Of a DNA stretch of 64,000 bases, positions 47,381-58,567 are shown in pieces (positions within the stretch are counted from its first letter, which is position 1; each line of letters starts with the position of its first letter). The notes beneath the pieces were generated by a model. It was given only the letters and a program-made list of their open reading frames with translations. It was not told the origin of the DNA and made no database searches. Both the position numbers and the translations under genes were made by a program. This DNA comes from Beaufortia kweichowensis. Lineage: Eukaryota > Chordata > Actinopteri > Cypriniformes > Gastromyzontidae. Location of the stretch: contig CM032816.1 in NCBI GenBank assembly GCA_019155185.1, forward strand, positions 3,106,124 through 3,170,123. The letters are read 5' to 3'.

Positions 47381-47799
47381 TACATTCTTAAATGATATTT
47401 GTGCTGTGGCAGGCATGGTCCTCTCCACACACAGCTTGTTGGATATGCCTCTCCAATCAGGTACCTGCCAATGCCTCCTTCAGACAGAAAGTTGATGACA
47501 TGCTTTGCATGTGTCCTTTAATATTCATGTTTCCACACTGTCAATGGGCCAGTAAGATTGTTGCGATTAGAAATGTTTCAGACACTTTTCACACTGATGC
47601 CCTTCCCCACAACTTCTTTCCAGATGCAGTTTCTTGTTTCCTATTCTCAAAGGTTAGATTTGCCAGCTTCTCTGTTCCACTAGAAACTACCTCTGGATGA
47701 GTTGTGTGCTTTAATCTAACCAAAATAACTATTAAAAAGAACACTTAACAGGTCCTTCAATAATGTTAGAATAATTCAAGACACTTACCAAGTGCCTGT
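47381..47799. other. gene-free spacer between histone blocks A and B
   Basis: One open frame (47392-47700, plus) has no recognisable motif. Nothing else seen. Confidence 0.4.
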
Positions 47800-48196
47800 T
47801 TAAGATGTGCTCAATTTTTCACCCAGTTTAACACAAAAATCACATGAAAATTATATGCTGCTTCATCCAGCAGCTGATGTTGGTTGTGGATTTAATGCAA
47901 ACATGAAAGAATAAACTTTTCATCGTGACATATTTTAGTGTCTAGATATAACATTGGACCTTTACTTTGTGTTCACGTTGTTTTAATTGCGCCAAAAGTA
48001 TTTTAGTACTCTAATTTTGTTGTAAATGTCAGAGGATAAAACACAGGCTAGCAGCTCGTGAAGGCGCACAGACAGTGAGCGGGTAAGTTGAGTCTATATG
48101 GTTCTCGTGTGTTGCGTAAAAGAGCGCAGCGCCGCTCAGCTGCTCCGCATTACTGATCCAGTACTGAGTGTTGATAATTCGCATCCGCTTAGAGAA
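47800..48196 (+). promoter_or_regulatory. H1 promoter, unit 3
   Basis: AAACACA box at 48039-48045 and GCTAGCAGCTCGTGAAGGCG; colinear with 37850-38255 over about 400 bp with scattered substitutions. Confidence 0.75.
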
Positions 48197-48816
48197 ATGG
48201 CAGAAATCGCTCCAGCTGCCGCCGCCCAGCCGGCCAAAGCACCCAAGAAGAAACCCGCTGCTAAATCCAAGAAAACGGGTCCAAGCGTGGGCGAACTCAT
48301 CGTCAAAGCTGTATCTGCTTCAAAGGAGAGGAGCGGCGTGTCTCTCGCCGCCCTGAAGAAAGCTCTCGCTGCCGGTGGCTACGACGTAGAGAAGAAAAAC
48401 TCCCGCGTCAAGTTGGCCATCAAGAGTCTGGTGACTAAAGGCACACTGGTCCAGACCAAAGGAACCGGCGCCTCCGGGTCATTCAAACTCAACAAAAATC
48501 AAGCCGAGACCAAGAAGAAACCTGCGAAGAAAGCTGCTCCTAAAGCAAAGAAACCCGCAGTCAAGAAACCCACTACTGCCAAAAAACCCAAGACTGCAGC
48601 GACAAAGAAGACCGTCGCTAAGAAATCTCCTAAGAAGGCGAAGAAACCAGCCGCCACAGCCGCAAAAAGGTAACAAAGAGCCCCAAGAAGGCAAAGAAGC
48701 CGGCAGCAGCTCCTAAGAAAACCGTCAAAAGCCCCAAGAAGACTAAAGCTGCCAAACCGAAGGCGACAAAACCTAAAGCAGCTAAGCCTAAAAAGGCCGC
48801 TCCTAAGAAGAAGTAA
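48197..48816 (+). CDS. H1: linker histone H1, unit 3, with a 1-nt deletion
   Basis: MAEIAPAAAAQPAKAPKKKP, globular domain identical to unit 1 except isolated changes (LVQTKG for LVQVKG), and a shorter tail. One A is lost in GCCGCAAAAAGGTAAC (about 48664-48668), creating a stop at 48671. The frame one base over continues VTKSPKKAKKPAAAPKKTV to AAPKKK and a TAA at 48814-48816, followed by the stem-loop. 206 aa when read through. Confidence 0.9.
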
Positions 48817-48848
48817 ACCCGATTTACGTGCTTTTCTTACACAAAAAA

Positions 48849-48864
48849 GGCTCTTTTAAGAGCC
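48849..48864 (+). terminator. histone 3' stem-loop, H1 unit 3
   Basis: GGCTCTTTTAAGAGCC then ACCCATCAGACCATTAAAGAG. It lies after the downstream TAA, supporting the read-through gene end. Confidence 0.95.
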
Positions 48865-49289
48865 ACCCATCAGACCATTAAAGAGCAGAGTTTGAATATG
48901 TGATTCATTTAACACGCATTCTTAGTATAACTACGTCAATACATAACATAAATAGTCAGTCTTTAAGTACTCATGGTTTAATTACAACCGTCAGAGCATT
49001 TTAATTCGGAATCAGGGCAATAACACTGTCTCAAGCCATGCGCCCCTTAGAATCCATTCGCTTTGAAATGTGTTTACACCAAATAACATTTTATTGTCTG
49101 TCAGTTAATACAAGTTTCACATGGGAACAAGCATATTGATTAAATAATTACTTTTAAAGTGAGACACTTTGATCAAACGCGTCTGCGTAATTTCTTGTCC
49201 TATAAATTTTATGGCGGGTATGGAACCTACGAAATATGTTAATGTACACAAAAAACGCAAGACAGAAAAATGAGAGGGCTGTGGCGTTT

Positions 49290-49429
49290 GTAGGGAAGTT
49301 CAGTGATTGGTTTCAATATGTATACACTCCATCCAATAGGCGTGAGACAAGCGTGGCTAAATACCGCACAGCACAACTCTTCCAATCATTCATTGATTTC
49401 GTGAGTGCATAATTCACTATTAATTGAAA
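49290..49429 (+). promoter_or_regulatory. H2A promoter, unit 3
   Basis: TTCAGTGATTGGTTTCAA, ATCCAATAGG and GTGGCTAAATACCGC: two CCAAT boxes and a TATA-like TAAATA, diverged from the other H2A promoters. Confidence 0.6.
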
Positions 49430-49807
49430 ATGAGCGGCAGAGGCAAAACCGGTGGTAAAACGAGAGCGAAGGCTAAGACTCGTTCATCCAGAGCGGGTCT
49501 TCAATTTCCCGTTGGTCGTGTTCACAGGCTTCTTCGTAAAGGAAACTATGCAGAGCGTGTTGGTGCCGGCGCTCCAGTTTATCTCGCCGCTGTGCTCGAG
49601 TATCTCACCGCTGAGATCCTGGAGTTGGCTGGAAACGCGGCTCGCGACAACAAGAAGACTCGTATCATTCCCCGCCATTTACAGCTGGCGGTGCGTAACG
49701 ACGAAGAGTTAAACAAACTTCTGGGTGGCGTGACCATCGCTCAGGGTGGTGTGTTACCCAACATCCAGGCTGTGTTGCTGCCCAAGAAGACTGAGAAGGC
49801 GAAGTAA
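49430..49807 (+). CDS. H2A: core histone H2A variant copy, unit 3 (intact, 125 aa)
   Basis: Starts [20 protein letters not shown]. Differences from the other three H2A copies: Thr for Ala at residue 11, Glu for Gln in NYAERVG, and a shorter C-tail (KKTEKAK in place of [10 protein letters not shown]). The fold and acidic patch are unchanged. ATG at 49430 is preferred over the in-frame TTG two codons upstream. Confidence 0.96.
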   Translation: MSGRGKTGGKTRAKAKTRSSRAGLQFPVGRVHRLLRKGNYAERVGAGAPVYLAAVLEYLTAEILELAGNAARDNKKTRIIPRHLQLAVRNDEELNKLLGGVTIAQGGVLPNIQAVLLPKKTEKAK

Positions 49808-49831
49808 TTTTTTTTTCTCGCTACTCGCAAA

Positions 49832-49847
49832 GGCTCTTTTAAGAGCC
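49832..49847 (+). terminator. histone 3' stem-loop, H2A unit 3
   Basis: GGCTCTTTTAAGAGCC then ACCCACTC. Confidence 0.95.
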
Positions 49848-50104
49848 ACCCACTCAATCTGTAAAAGAGTAAAATTTCTTTTGGCAAGTAAAAAACTACA
49901 AAGCAGTACTGAAACTAATGCATACGTGTGCAATGTGCGTACGTGTGTATGTTTGGAAACCAAATGTTTAAACCGATCAACACTGCTGGAGTTGCCCACA
50001 ATACTGCATGCAAACATGTACAGTGTCGCTGGTTTACACGTGAGAAATCCCTTCAAAACATTTATGTGGCCTTAAATTATCCCGAGCGAGAAACAAACCT
50101 CCCC

Positions 50105-50200
50105 GCTTGTTTAAAAACAAAACTCGGCTATTTGCCTGCGGTGACATCAGACGTTACTCGATCACATGCCAGAGCACTGTTAAACTTGAAAAGAATCAGT
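50105..50200 (+). pseudogene. ghost H3 promoter with no H3 gene, unit 3
   Basis: GGCTATTTGCCTGCGGTGAC and ATCACATGCCAGAGCAC align with the H3 promoter of unit 1 (CAGCTATTGGCCTGC...AATCATATGCCAGTGCAC). The CRE has become TGACATCA and both CCAAT boxes are lost. No H3 coding sequence or H3-type stem-loop remains before H4. Confidence 0.65.
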
Positions 50201-50429
50201 TAAAACGATTACTGCTACAGTACAGTGTATCCCATTTTAACTAAATTAAGGTTTTAAACTTAGCTAGTCTCATCTTGTTTTCAGCAATTATTTGCTGAAT
50301 GTTGTGTTATGCAATTGTATTACACATCTAAAATTGTATAAATTAACCTAAAATAATTGTTTGAGCGTATAAATAAACGACAAACAAAAATTAAATCAAC
50401 TAGAGCTAGGTCAGGTGATAACTGCAATA

Positions 50430-50848
<419 letters not shown>

Positions 50849-50876
50849 AAGTAATATTGTTTAAAGGAAAACAAAA

Positions 50877-50892
50877 GGCTCTTTTAAGAGCC
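50877..50892 (+). terminator. histone 3' stem-loop, H4 unit 3
   Basis: GGCTCTTTTAAGAGCC then ACCCATTTTC. Confidence 0.95.
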
Positions 50893-51600
50893 ACCCATTT
50901 TCTCACAGAACGAGTAAATGTCTGTATTGTGGTGTTTTCAAGTTTTGTTTTTGTTGATTTTTTCAAACCGATTGTGAACTGACTTTTCTCATGCAATGGT
51001 TTGCAATATATGGAATGTTGTTTGCTACCACCTTTTGTCGAACTTGCGCCTGTAGCGGTCTTATGAAAAAGCAACGTTTTCATGTTTAATGGTTTATTAA
51101 AGCCAACAATCGAACATGTATGTAACCGGGAAGTTTGCAATAAATTATTAAATGACCTACATATCCACAAGTTTTTAGAGACTTTTGTTTCAATGAAAAG
51201 CGATTTGAATAAAGTTCTATTTCTTTTTTTTAAATGGTTTTAACCATTTGCTGTAACATTGCTAACTAAAGCCCTGGTTACTGTTTTTCATATGTACATG
51301 CATATTTTCTCTTTTCACGTCATGTGTTTATCTTTTACATGACAGATATACATCACATTATATAGCTTCAGAAATGCAAACCTTCAAATCCAAAGTTTTA
51401 TGAACAACAAACGGTTTTTAAGCACATATGTAATTACAGATCCTACTTGTACGCTCTTTCATTATTGCCTACTTTTCTTTGTATTACTTACGGTTTTAAT
51501 GTATTGTATTTTTGTACAAAATGTATGTAGAATTAGACAAGCGTATTAACAACTTTAAAGCATGCTACATAGAAAATTAAATTAAGTCAAATAAAAACAA

Positions 51601-51844
51601 GCGGGAAAGTAAAACAGCACTAAAACAAATAGAAACCTAAAGGTTCAAACATGAGGCGATGGGTGGGGCTACCGATTTTAAGAATTGATTGGCTTACGTA
51701 ACCTGTTAGCTCTTCCAATGAAATCAAGTTATGTTCTTTGTCCAATGAAGACACGCGACTGAACGCCTCTAGTCTACTGACAGAGAATAAATACTTCTTC
51801 CTGTGTGTTAGCTGTTACAAACGTCGTTTTCATTCTGAGTAATC
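51601..51844 (+). promoter_or_regulatory. H2B promoter, unit 3
   Basis: E2F-like GCGGGAAA at 51601-51608, 15-mer ATGAGGCGATGGGTG at 51651-51665, ATTGG at 51688-51692, CCAAT at 51715-51719 and 51742-51746, TATA-like AATAAATA near 51787. Confidence 0.75.
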
Positions 51845-52219
51845 ATGCCTGAGCCAGCGAAGTCCGCACCTAAGAAGGGTTCCAAGAAGGCAGTTACTAA
51901 AACCGCTGGAAAAAGTGGAAAGAAGCGCAAGAGATCCAGGAAGGAGAGTTACGCCATCTACGTGTACAAAGTCCTGAAGCAGGTTCATCCAGACACCGGT
52001 ATTTCCTCTAAGGCGATGGGCATCATGAACTCTTTCGTCAATGATATTTTCGAGCGTATTGGCGGTGAGGCGTCTCGTCTCGCTCACTACAACAAGCGCT
52101 CCACCATCACCTCCAGAGAGATCCAGACCGCCGTCCGTCTGCTGTTGCCCGGTGAACTGGCCAAACACGCCGTGTCTGAGGGAACCAAAGCCGTCACTAA
52201 ATACACCAGCTCCAAGTAA
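51845..52219 (+). CDS. H2B: core histone H2B, unit 3 (intact)
   Basis: 124 aa, PEPAKSAPKKGSKKAVTKTA then GKSGKKRKRSRKESY (units 1 and 4 read VKGGKKRKRS). ERIGGEASRLAHYNKRSTIT has Gly for Ala beside the alpha-2 helix. C-terminus AVTKYTSSK. Ends unit 3 and converges on the H2B of unit 4. Confidence 0.96.
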   Translation: MPEPAKSAPKKGSKKAVTKTAGKSGKKRKRSRKESYAIYVYKVLKQVHPDTGISSKAMGIMNSFVNDIFERIGGEASRLAHYNKRSTITSREIQTAVRLLLPGELAKHAVSEGTKAVTKYTSSK

Positions 52220-52247
52220 AAGCTCTTGAAGCTTTCAACAACACAAA

Positions 52248-52263
52248 GGCTCTTTTAAGAGCC
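52248..52263 (+). terminator. histone 3' stem-loop, H2B unit 3
   Basis: GGCTCTTTTAAGAGCC then ACCCACTTCATCATATAAAGAG. Confidence 0.95.
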
Positions 52264-54352
52264 ACCCACTTCATCATATAAAGAGGTTTTAGAAGAAAGA
52301 TCTTGTTGGACGTTACTCTATTAATTCTACATTTCTTTTTTTTTTAAGTTTGTGACGTCTAAGGCTGTACTTTTTTAATTTGCACACATTAGATGAATCC
52401 CTTATATTTTGGCCACAAATCGTTCCAAAATCACTTTATAAATGCTGTGTTCAATAATTTACCCGGTTATTTTCTTCAATTTGTGAATCTCCCACACACA
52501 ATCATATAATAATCCAAGGCCCTAGGGTGCACTGTAATCCTAAGGCCAGATTAGAAAAGTCATTGCTAGGGTCGTGAGGCACTGCAGGTGGTCCGTAATG
52601 GCCTATTCATCTATTCACTAGGTTGTATCTGTTTAGGCCTATATTGATCGCCTGTTTGATGGGATCTAGTTATACAGCTTGTAAGCCTATTTGGGATATA
52701 TTCTCATACTGATCCTTTCTACTGCAAAATTTTTGATTTGTTGCCTCTTTGGATGTCATGATGGGATCACAGCGGCTATTGTCTCCTAATCTTTTATATT
52801 ATTTGCCGCTTTATCCAAAGTCTCCAGCTAAATGTAAATGTGAATGTGATGCCCTCCTCAGCAGCAACAATGACAGACCTCTTTATCTAGTCAATCTGTC
52901 ATTAACTTTCATTCAACTCATAAAAACAAGTATTCATAAAAAATGACATCTTTTAGCAACCAAAATGTACTTGGGATTACATAACAAGGTTGGAAACGAC
53001 AAAAGTTACAAGGTTGAAAGGAGAGTGATAGTGGGAGATGAGAGGAGAGTTTGTAAAATGAAGGCTTCCTTATGTACTTTAAAGTGTTTGTGCTGTTTGG
53101 TTCAAACATGAAATTTAGACATTTCTAACATGGCTATATTTAAATGATGAACATTTTAGATTAAATGTGTTGAACTGTAAACAAATTTTAGTTATGTTAC
53201 CACCCCCGAGCTGTACAATTTTAAAACACAGTAACATCCCGACCACCAGATATGTCATCTGACAAGGCTGGGCTGTTTTCAGAGTTTGCAAATATCTGAT
53301 ACACTGCTGCCACTGCCAAAGGACTGCTGTGCAGTGGCGGACTGGGACAGTAAATCAGGCAGGGAATTTGACTCCACCCCAGGACACCTCTGTTGCTGCA
53401 GTCACCACCACCCAATTCATGTGTGCTAATTTGTCATTAAAATGCTCTTTTAAAACTTCTGTCATTATATATATTTGTAATATATTTTTTTAGAATAGAT
53501 TTGATCTATTGTAAGTAGCTTTGGATGAAGGCGTCAAATGATTACGTAAATATAATGTAAATGTAATTCTGACCGACCTGCTCCCTTACTGGCAAACATG
53601 GCTGGGATTTTGCAGCAACTTGTTGCGTCTGTGGCCAGGGCTTTTCTCCTTTTCATATGTTCCCTCTCTACTCCTTTGCGTTTGCGCTCCATTTTTTGTG
53701 GTTGACCCCTCTCGACTATGAATTCATCCATTTCAGCAGGAGGTTTGCGGTCCATTAGGACTAGAACTCTTTCCATAAGCAACAGGACTCATGAACAACA
53801 TCCAAGACGCATAATGGCCACTTTCACCACAACTTGCATGACAAAAACATTGTAAAAACGTAGTGTTGCATATAACTTAGACTGCTAAAATGTTGTTACC
53901 TTAAACAGCTTTTACACTGGGCCCTTGTGCACATTCTGCACTATAAATTATATAATATAAATTGAATGTATAATCCGTTGTTGATATTTGTTTCATGGTT
54001 ATACAAGCTCTTTTTAAGAAAGCTTTAACAGTGTTCCACGAAAGGTTGGTCAGTTTTTAATGTTGTGCACACATAAATACTTTATATATATATTATTATA
54101 TATTATATAAATACTTTGTGTGAATTACCACTTGCGCTTTGAACGAATTATCGCAAGTGTAACGAATATGCGCAATGCATGCAGATAAACTGTCGACCTC
54201 AGGAATCTTTATTTATGTGTACAACACAAGGCAACAACGACTTTGAGCATAAAACATGTTTTTCCTGAAAAAAATCAAACAATGCTAATTAGAGGCGCGG
54301 AAAAAAAATATTGTCAATAAGGTAAACGTGCTCGTTTTATGATAAAGTGGGT
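52264..54352. other. centre of palindromic block B, spacer with repeat fragments
   Basis: About 2.1 kb between the convergent H2B genes. V-SINE-like tail fragments occur near 52810 and 53508-53560 (AGTAGCTTTGGATGAAGGCG). A minus-strand open frame at 53534-53782 is described separately. No other gene seen. Confidence 0.5.
53534..53782 (-). other. unassigned 82-codon open frame
   Basis: Basic, polar sequence (MDRKPPAEMDEFIVERG, MERKRKGVEREHMKRRKAL) unlike random AT-rich translation, with a GT donor-like TTTGCCA|GTAAGG inside. A second frame at 53221-53415 holds ENSPALSDDISGG. Together they vaguely recall N-termini of ZMYM/hAT-derived proteins. May be a domesticated or decayed transposon exon, or chance. 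Confidence 0.18.
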
Positions 54353-54368
54353 GGCTCTTAAAAGAGCC
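54353..54368 (-). terminator. histone 3' stem-loop, H2B unit 4
   Basis: GGCTCTTTTAAGAGCC on the minus strand then ACCCACTTTATCATAAAACGAG. Confidence 0.95.
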
Positions 54369-54396
54369 TTTGGGTTGTTGAAAGCTTCAAGAGCTT

Positions 54397-54771
54397 TTAC
54401 TTCGAGCTGGTGTACTTGGTGACGGCTTTGGTTCCCTCAGACACGGCGTGTTTGGCCAACTCACCGGGCAACAGCAGACGGACGGCGGTCTGAATCTCTC
54501 TAGAACTAATGGTGGAACGCTTGTTGTAATGAGCGAGACGAGATGCCTCACCGGCGATACGCTCGAAAATATCATTGACGAAAGAGTTCATGATACCCAT
54601 CGCCTTAGAGGAAATGCCGGTGTCTGGATGAACCTGCTTGAGGACCTTGTAGACGTAGATGGCGTAACTCTCCTTCCTGGATCTCTTGCGCTTCTTCCCT
54701 CCTTTGACGGCAGTTTTAGTGACGGCCTTCTTAGACCCTTTCTTAGGCGCGGACTTCGCTGGCTCAGGCAT
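54397..54771 (-). CDS. H2B: core histone H2B, unit 4 (intact)
   Basis: 124 aa. Identical in layout to the unit 1 copy (TAVKGGKKRKRSRKES) but with GEASRLAHYNKRSTISSREI: Ser for Thr before SREIQ. First gene of the complete inverted H2B-H4-H3-H2A series. Confidence 0.96.
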   Translation of the reverse strand: MPEPAKSAPKKGSKKAVTKTAVKGGKKRKRSRKESYAIYVYKVLKQVHPDTGISSKAMGIMNSFVNDIFERIAGEASRLAHYNKRSTISSREIQTAVRLLLPGELAKHAVSEGTKAVTKYTSSK

Positions 54772-55025
54772 GATTACTCTAGACAAGTAAACGATACTAT
54801 AGCGCCTTCCCTTGTACTTACCTATTTATTCCCTGCCAATGCTAATTTTCAGAAAAACAGTGCGGTTTGACTGCGTGTCTTCTTTGGACAAAGAACATGA
54901 ATTGATTTCATTGGAAGAGCTGAAACGTGAAAAAGCCAACCAATGTCTTTTAAACGGTAGCCCCACCCATCGCCTCATGTTTCATAGTTAACCCCTTAAG
55001 TGTTGTTTTACTTTCCCACTTTTTT
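54772..55025 (-). promoter_or_regulatory. H2B promoter, unit 4
   Basis: The minus strand has 15-mer ATGAGGCGATGGGTG (54964-54978) and CCAAT-type boxes. The E2F-like site has decayed to GTGGGAAA near 55012-55019 through loss of its CpG. Confidence 0.68.
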
Positions 55026-55261
55026 TTTACACGGTGTATTCTTTGTGATATAATTAATTCTCTGCAATAATTCTCATGGGCAACATGCTTTTTTCACTAC
55101 TAAATTCAGCACGTTACTAAATTGGTAATATGCTGGTCTAATTATGTTCTTTACGCCGCCTGATAGCCTCTATAAAATCTTACATAATACAAAGATAATC
55201 AGACTTTAAAAGAGACGTGTGAAAGCAAGATTTCCTGCAGCATACCCAGAAAAAACGTATA

Positions 55262-55310
55262 GTATAATGCAGATAAAAGCGTCTGCTAAATGCATGAATG
55301 TAAATTACAG
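55262..55310 (+). mobile_element. V-SINE-like tail fragment
   Basis: GCAGATAAAAGCGTCTGCTA then AATGCATGAATGTAAATT, the conserved fish SINE 3' tail, between H2B and H4 of unit 4. Confidence 0.6.
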
Positions 55311-55646
55311 AACAATATATAATAGGTTTACTTTCGGTTTCAAAACAATTGCTTTCTAAAAGATGCGAAGTTGTTTGTTAGTAAACTTATATTCGAGATT
55401 GTATAGTAAATTAAGACACATAGGTATAGAGCTATACACGTGAATTATGCTTGATTTCATTTTCATCAGACAAACAAACACGAAATAATAATGCACACCG
55501 CGTTCTTAACTGAACAAAGCATATATACACATACAGATGCCCTGAGAACTACAACTCAGTTCAGGGGATGATTAGAAAATAACTTAATTCCGACGTTGAC
55601 TAACAAATACGGTGCAGACATTTACTCTTTGTAAGAAAATGTGGGT

Positions 55647-55662
55647 GGCTCTTAAAAGAGCC
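55647..55662 (-). terminator. histone 3' stem-loop, H4 unit 4
   Basis: GGCTCTTTTAAGAGCC on the minus strand then ACCCACATTTTC. Confidence 0.95.
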
Positions 55663-55697
55663 GTTGGGTATGTGGTTTTTCCTTTTAATGTAAGCGT

Positions 55698-56834
<1,137 letters not shown>

Positions 56835-56850
56835 GGCTCTTAAAAGAGCC
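56835..56850 (-). terminator. histone 3' stem-loop, H3 unit 4
   Basis: GGCTCTTTTAAGAGCC on the minus strand with the H3-type flank ATTTCAATTTCACTGA. Confidence 0.95.
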
Positions 56851-56879
56851 TTTGGGGTTGATGTAGCTGATGCAGGAGT

Positions 56880-57290
56880 TTAAGCGCGCTCTCCACGAAT
56901 GCGGCGAGCCAGCTGAATGTCTTTGGGCATGATGGTGACTCTCTTGGCGTGAATGGCACACAAGTTCGTGTCCTCGAACAGCCCGACCAGATAAGCTTCA
57001 CTGGACTCCTGCAGGGCCATGACAGCGGAACTCTGGAAGCGCAGATCAGTCTTGAAGTCCTGAGCGATTTCTCTCACCAGACGCTGGAAAGGCAGTTTAC
57101 GAATCAGCAGTTCAGTTGACTTCTGATAACGTCGGATTTCTCTCAGCGCCACCGTACCGGGTCTGTAACGATGAGGCTTCTTCACGCCGCCGGTGGCTGG
57201 TGCGCTTTTACGAGCAGCTTTAGTAGCGAGCTGCTTCCTCGGCGCTTTACCACCGGTGGACTTACGAGCGGTTTGCTTAGTTCTTGCCAT
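56880..57290 (-). CDS. H3: core histone H3 (H3.2-like), unit 4 (intact)
   Basis: 136 codons, protein identical to the unit 2 H3, including Ser95 in [29 protein letters not shown] at the N-terminus, RRIRGERA at the end. Confidence 0.97.
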   Translation of the reverse strand: MARTKQTARKSTGGKAPRKQLATKAARKSAPATGGVKKPHRYRPGTVALREIRRYQKSTELLIRKLPFQRLVREIAQDFKTDLRFQSSAVMALQESSEAYLVGLFEDTNLCAIHAKRVTIMPKDIQLARRIRGERA

Positions 57291-57460
57291 GACCACAGTC
57301 TCACTTCTCTTACGATAGACGCAGAATATGAAGCTGTATATTGAGGGCTGTTTTTAAAGGCTAGTCTGACCGGCAGCTTGTAGGAGTGGCGAGAGTGCAG
57401 TGGCATTTGATTGGGGCTTATATGTGACGTCATCACATATAGCAGGCCAATAGATGTGCG
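57291..57460 (-). promoter_or_regulatory. H3 promoter, unit 4
   Basis: Perfect CRE TGACGTCA at 57425-57432 flanked by CCAAT-type boxes (GGCCAATAG at about 57445 and GATTGGGG near 57409 on the plus strand), TATA-like TTTTTAAA near the start. Confidence 0.72.
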
Positions 57461-57654
57461 TATTCTGTTTTCAAACGAGTGGCATCAGTTTCCTCGAAAT
57501 AATTTATTTAGTCACGTTTGAGCTGTTAAAGGAATAAATGTAAAAGAATAACTATGGCTGTATAGAGCTCAAATAAGAATACACAATAAGAAAACACAAA
57601 GATCAGTCTCACTGGACATCCCAGGTTGTAAAATAGTTTTCACTTTTACATATA

Positions 57655-57780
57655 TTCTTCTACCCATGTGAATTACATTTATTTATTTAGCATGTTATTT
57701 ATTTAACACCTCGGTTGTTACCCTGCTGGTACTGGCAATCGAACCGGCAACTCTCTAACAAATAGACCACAACTGTTGTT
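57655..57780. mobile_element. SINE fragment in the H3-H2A spacer, unit 4
   Basis: AATTACATTTATTTATTTAG followed by a decayed antisense pol III head (GGCAATCGAACCGGCAACTC). Confidence 0.45.
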
Positions 57781-57959
57781 ATCGACTTACAGAGCATTTA
57801 ACCCATAGATGCCTTTAGTCAGTAATATTTGTATTTCATAAACCTGATAACAGATCATTTGATTGTCACGCATTTTGTTTCCAGCAGTGTTCATATATAC
57901 TGGGTGAAGCGAACTATTCACTTCCGAATGATTTTCACTCTCTTGAAGATAAACTGGGC

Positions 57960-57975
57960 GGCTCTTAAAAGAGCC
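57960..57975 (-). terminator. histone 3' stem-loop, H2A unit 4
   Basis: GGCTCTTTTAAGAGCC on the minus strand, then GCCCAGTTTATCTTCAAGAGAG. Confidence 0.95.
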
Positions 57976-58001
57976 TTTGTGGGTTTTGCAGATACCGCAG
58001 T

Positions 58002-58388
58002 TTACTTGGTCTTGGCGGGCTTCTCGGTCTTCTTGGGCAGCAACACAGCCTGGATGTTGGGTAACACACCACCCTGAGCGATGGTCACGCCACCCAGAAG
58101 TTTGTTCAACTCCTCGTCGTTACGCACCGCCAGCTGTAAATGGCGGGGAATGATACGAGTCTTCTTGTTGTCGCGAGCGGCGTTTCCAGCCAACTCCAGG
58201 ATCTCAGCGGTGAGGTACTCGAGCACAGCAGCGAGATAAACTGGAGCACCGGCACCAACACGCTGTGCGTAGTTTCCTTTACGAAGAAGCCTGTGAACAC
58301 GACCAACAGGAAACTGAAGACCCGCTCTGGATGAACGAGTCTTAGCCTTGGCTCTTGCCTTACCGCCGGTTTTACCTCTACCGCTCAT
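58002..58388 (-). CDS. H2A: core histone H2A, unit 4 (intact)
   Basis: 128 aa, the only complete 128-residue H2A frame in the window. [52 protein letters not shown], tail [10 protein letters not shown]. Its H1 neighbour is missing; a hAT-like element starts 180 bp upstream. Confidence 0.97.
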   Translation of the reverse strand: MSGRGKTGGKARAKAKTRSSRAGLQFPVGRVHRLLRKGNYAQRVGAGAPVYLAAVLEYLTAEILELAGNAARDNKKTRIIPRHLQLAVRNDEELNKLLGGVTIAQGGVLPNIQAVLLPKKTEKPAKTK

Positions 58389-58530
58389 TTTTCTTTAAAA
58401 CTACTGAATGAAGCAGAGTTTAGTGGAACAGTATTTAAACATGCAATTCTTTCGTCTATTGGTGGAATATGAGAGTTGTTTAAACCAATCACTGACCTTC
58501 CCTCTTAACGCCAACCCCCTCCCCTTTATT
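58389..58530 (-). promoter_or_regulatory. H2A promoter, unit 4
   Basis: Minus strand GGTCAGTGATTGGTTTAAAC, CACCAATAGACG and GCATGTTTAAATACTG, as in units 1 and 2. Confidence 0.66.
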
Positions 58531-58567
58531 TTCTTACGTTTGTCATCGTCTTTAGTGTACTTTACAT

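Noticed and set aside
47392..47700. 102-codon plus-strand frame between the histone blocks
   Set aside because: No recognised domain; it lies next to a SINE and has no splice or promoter context.
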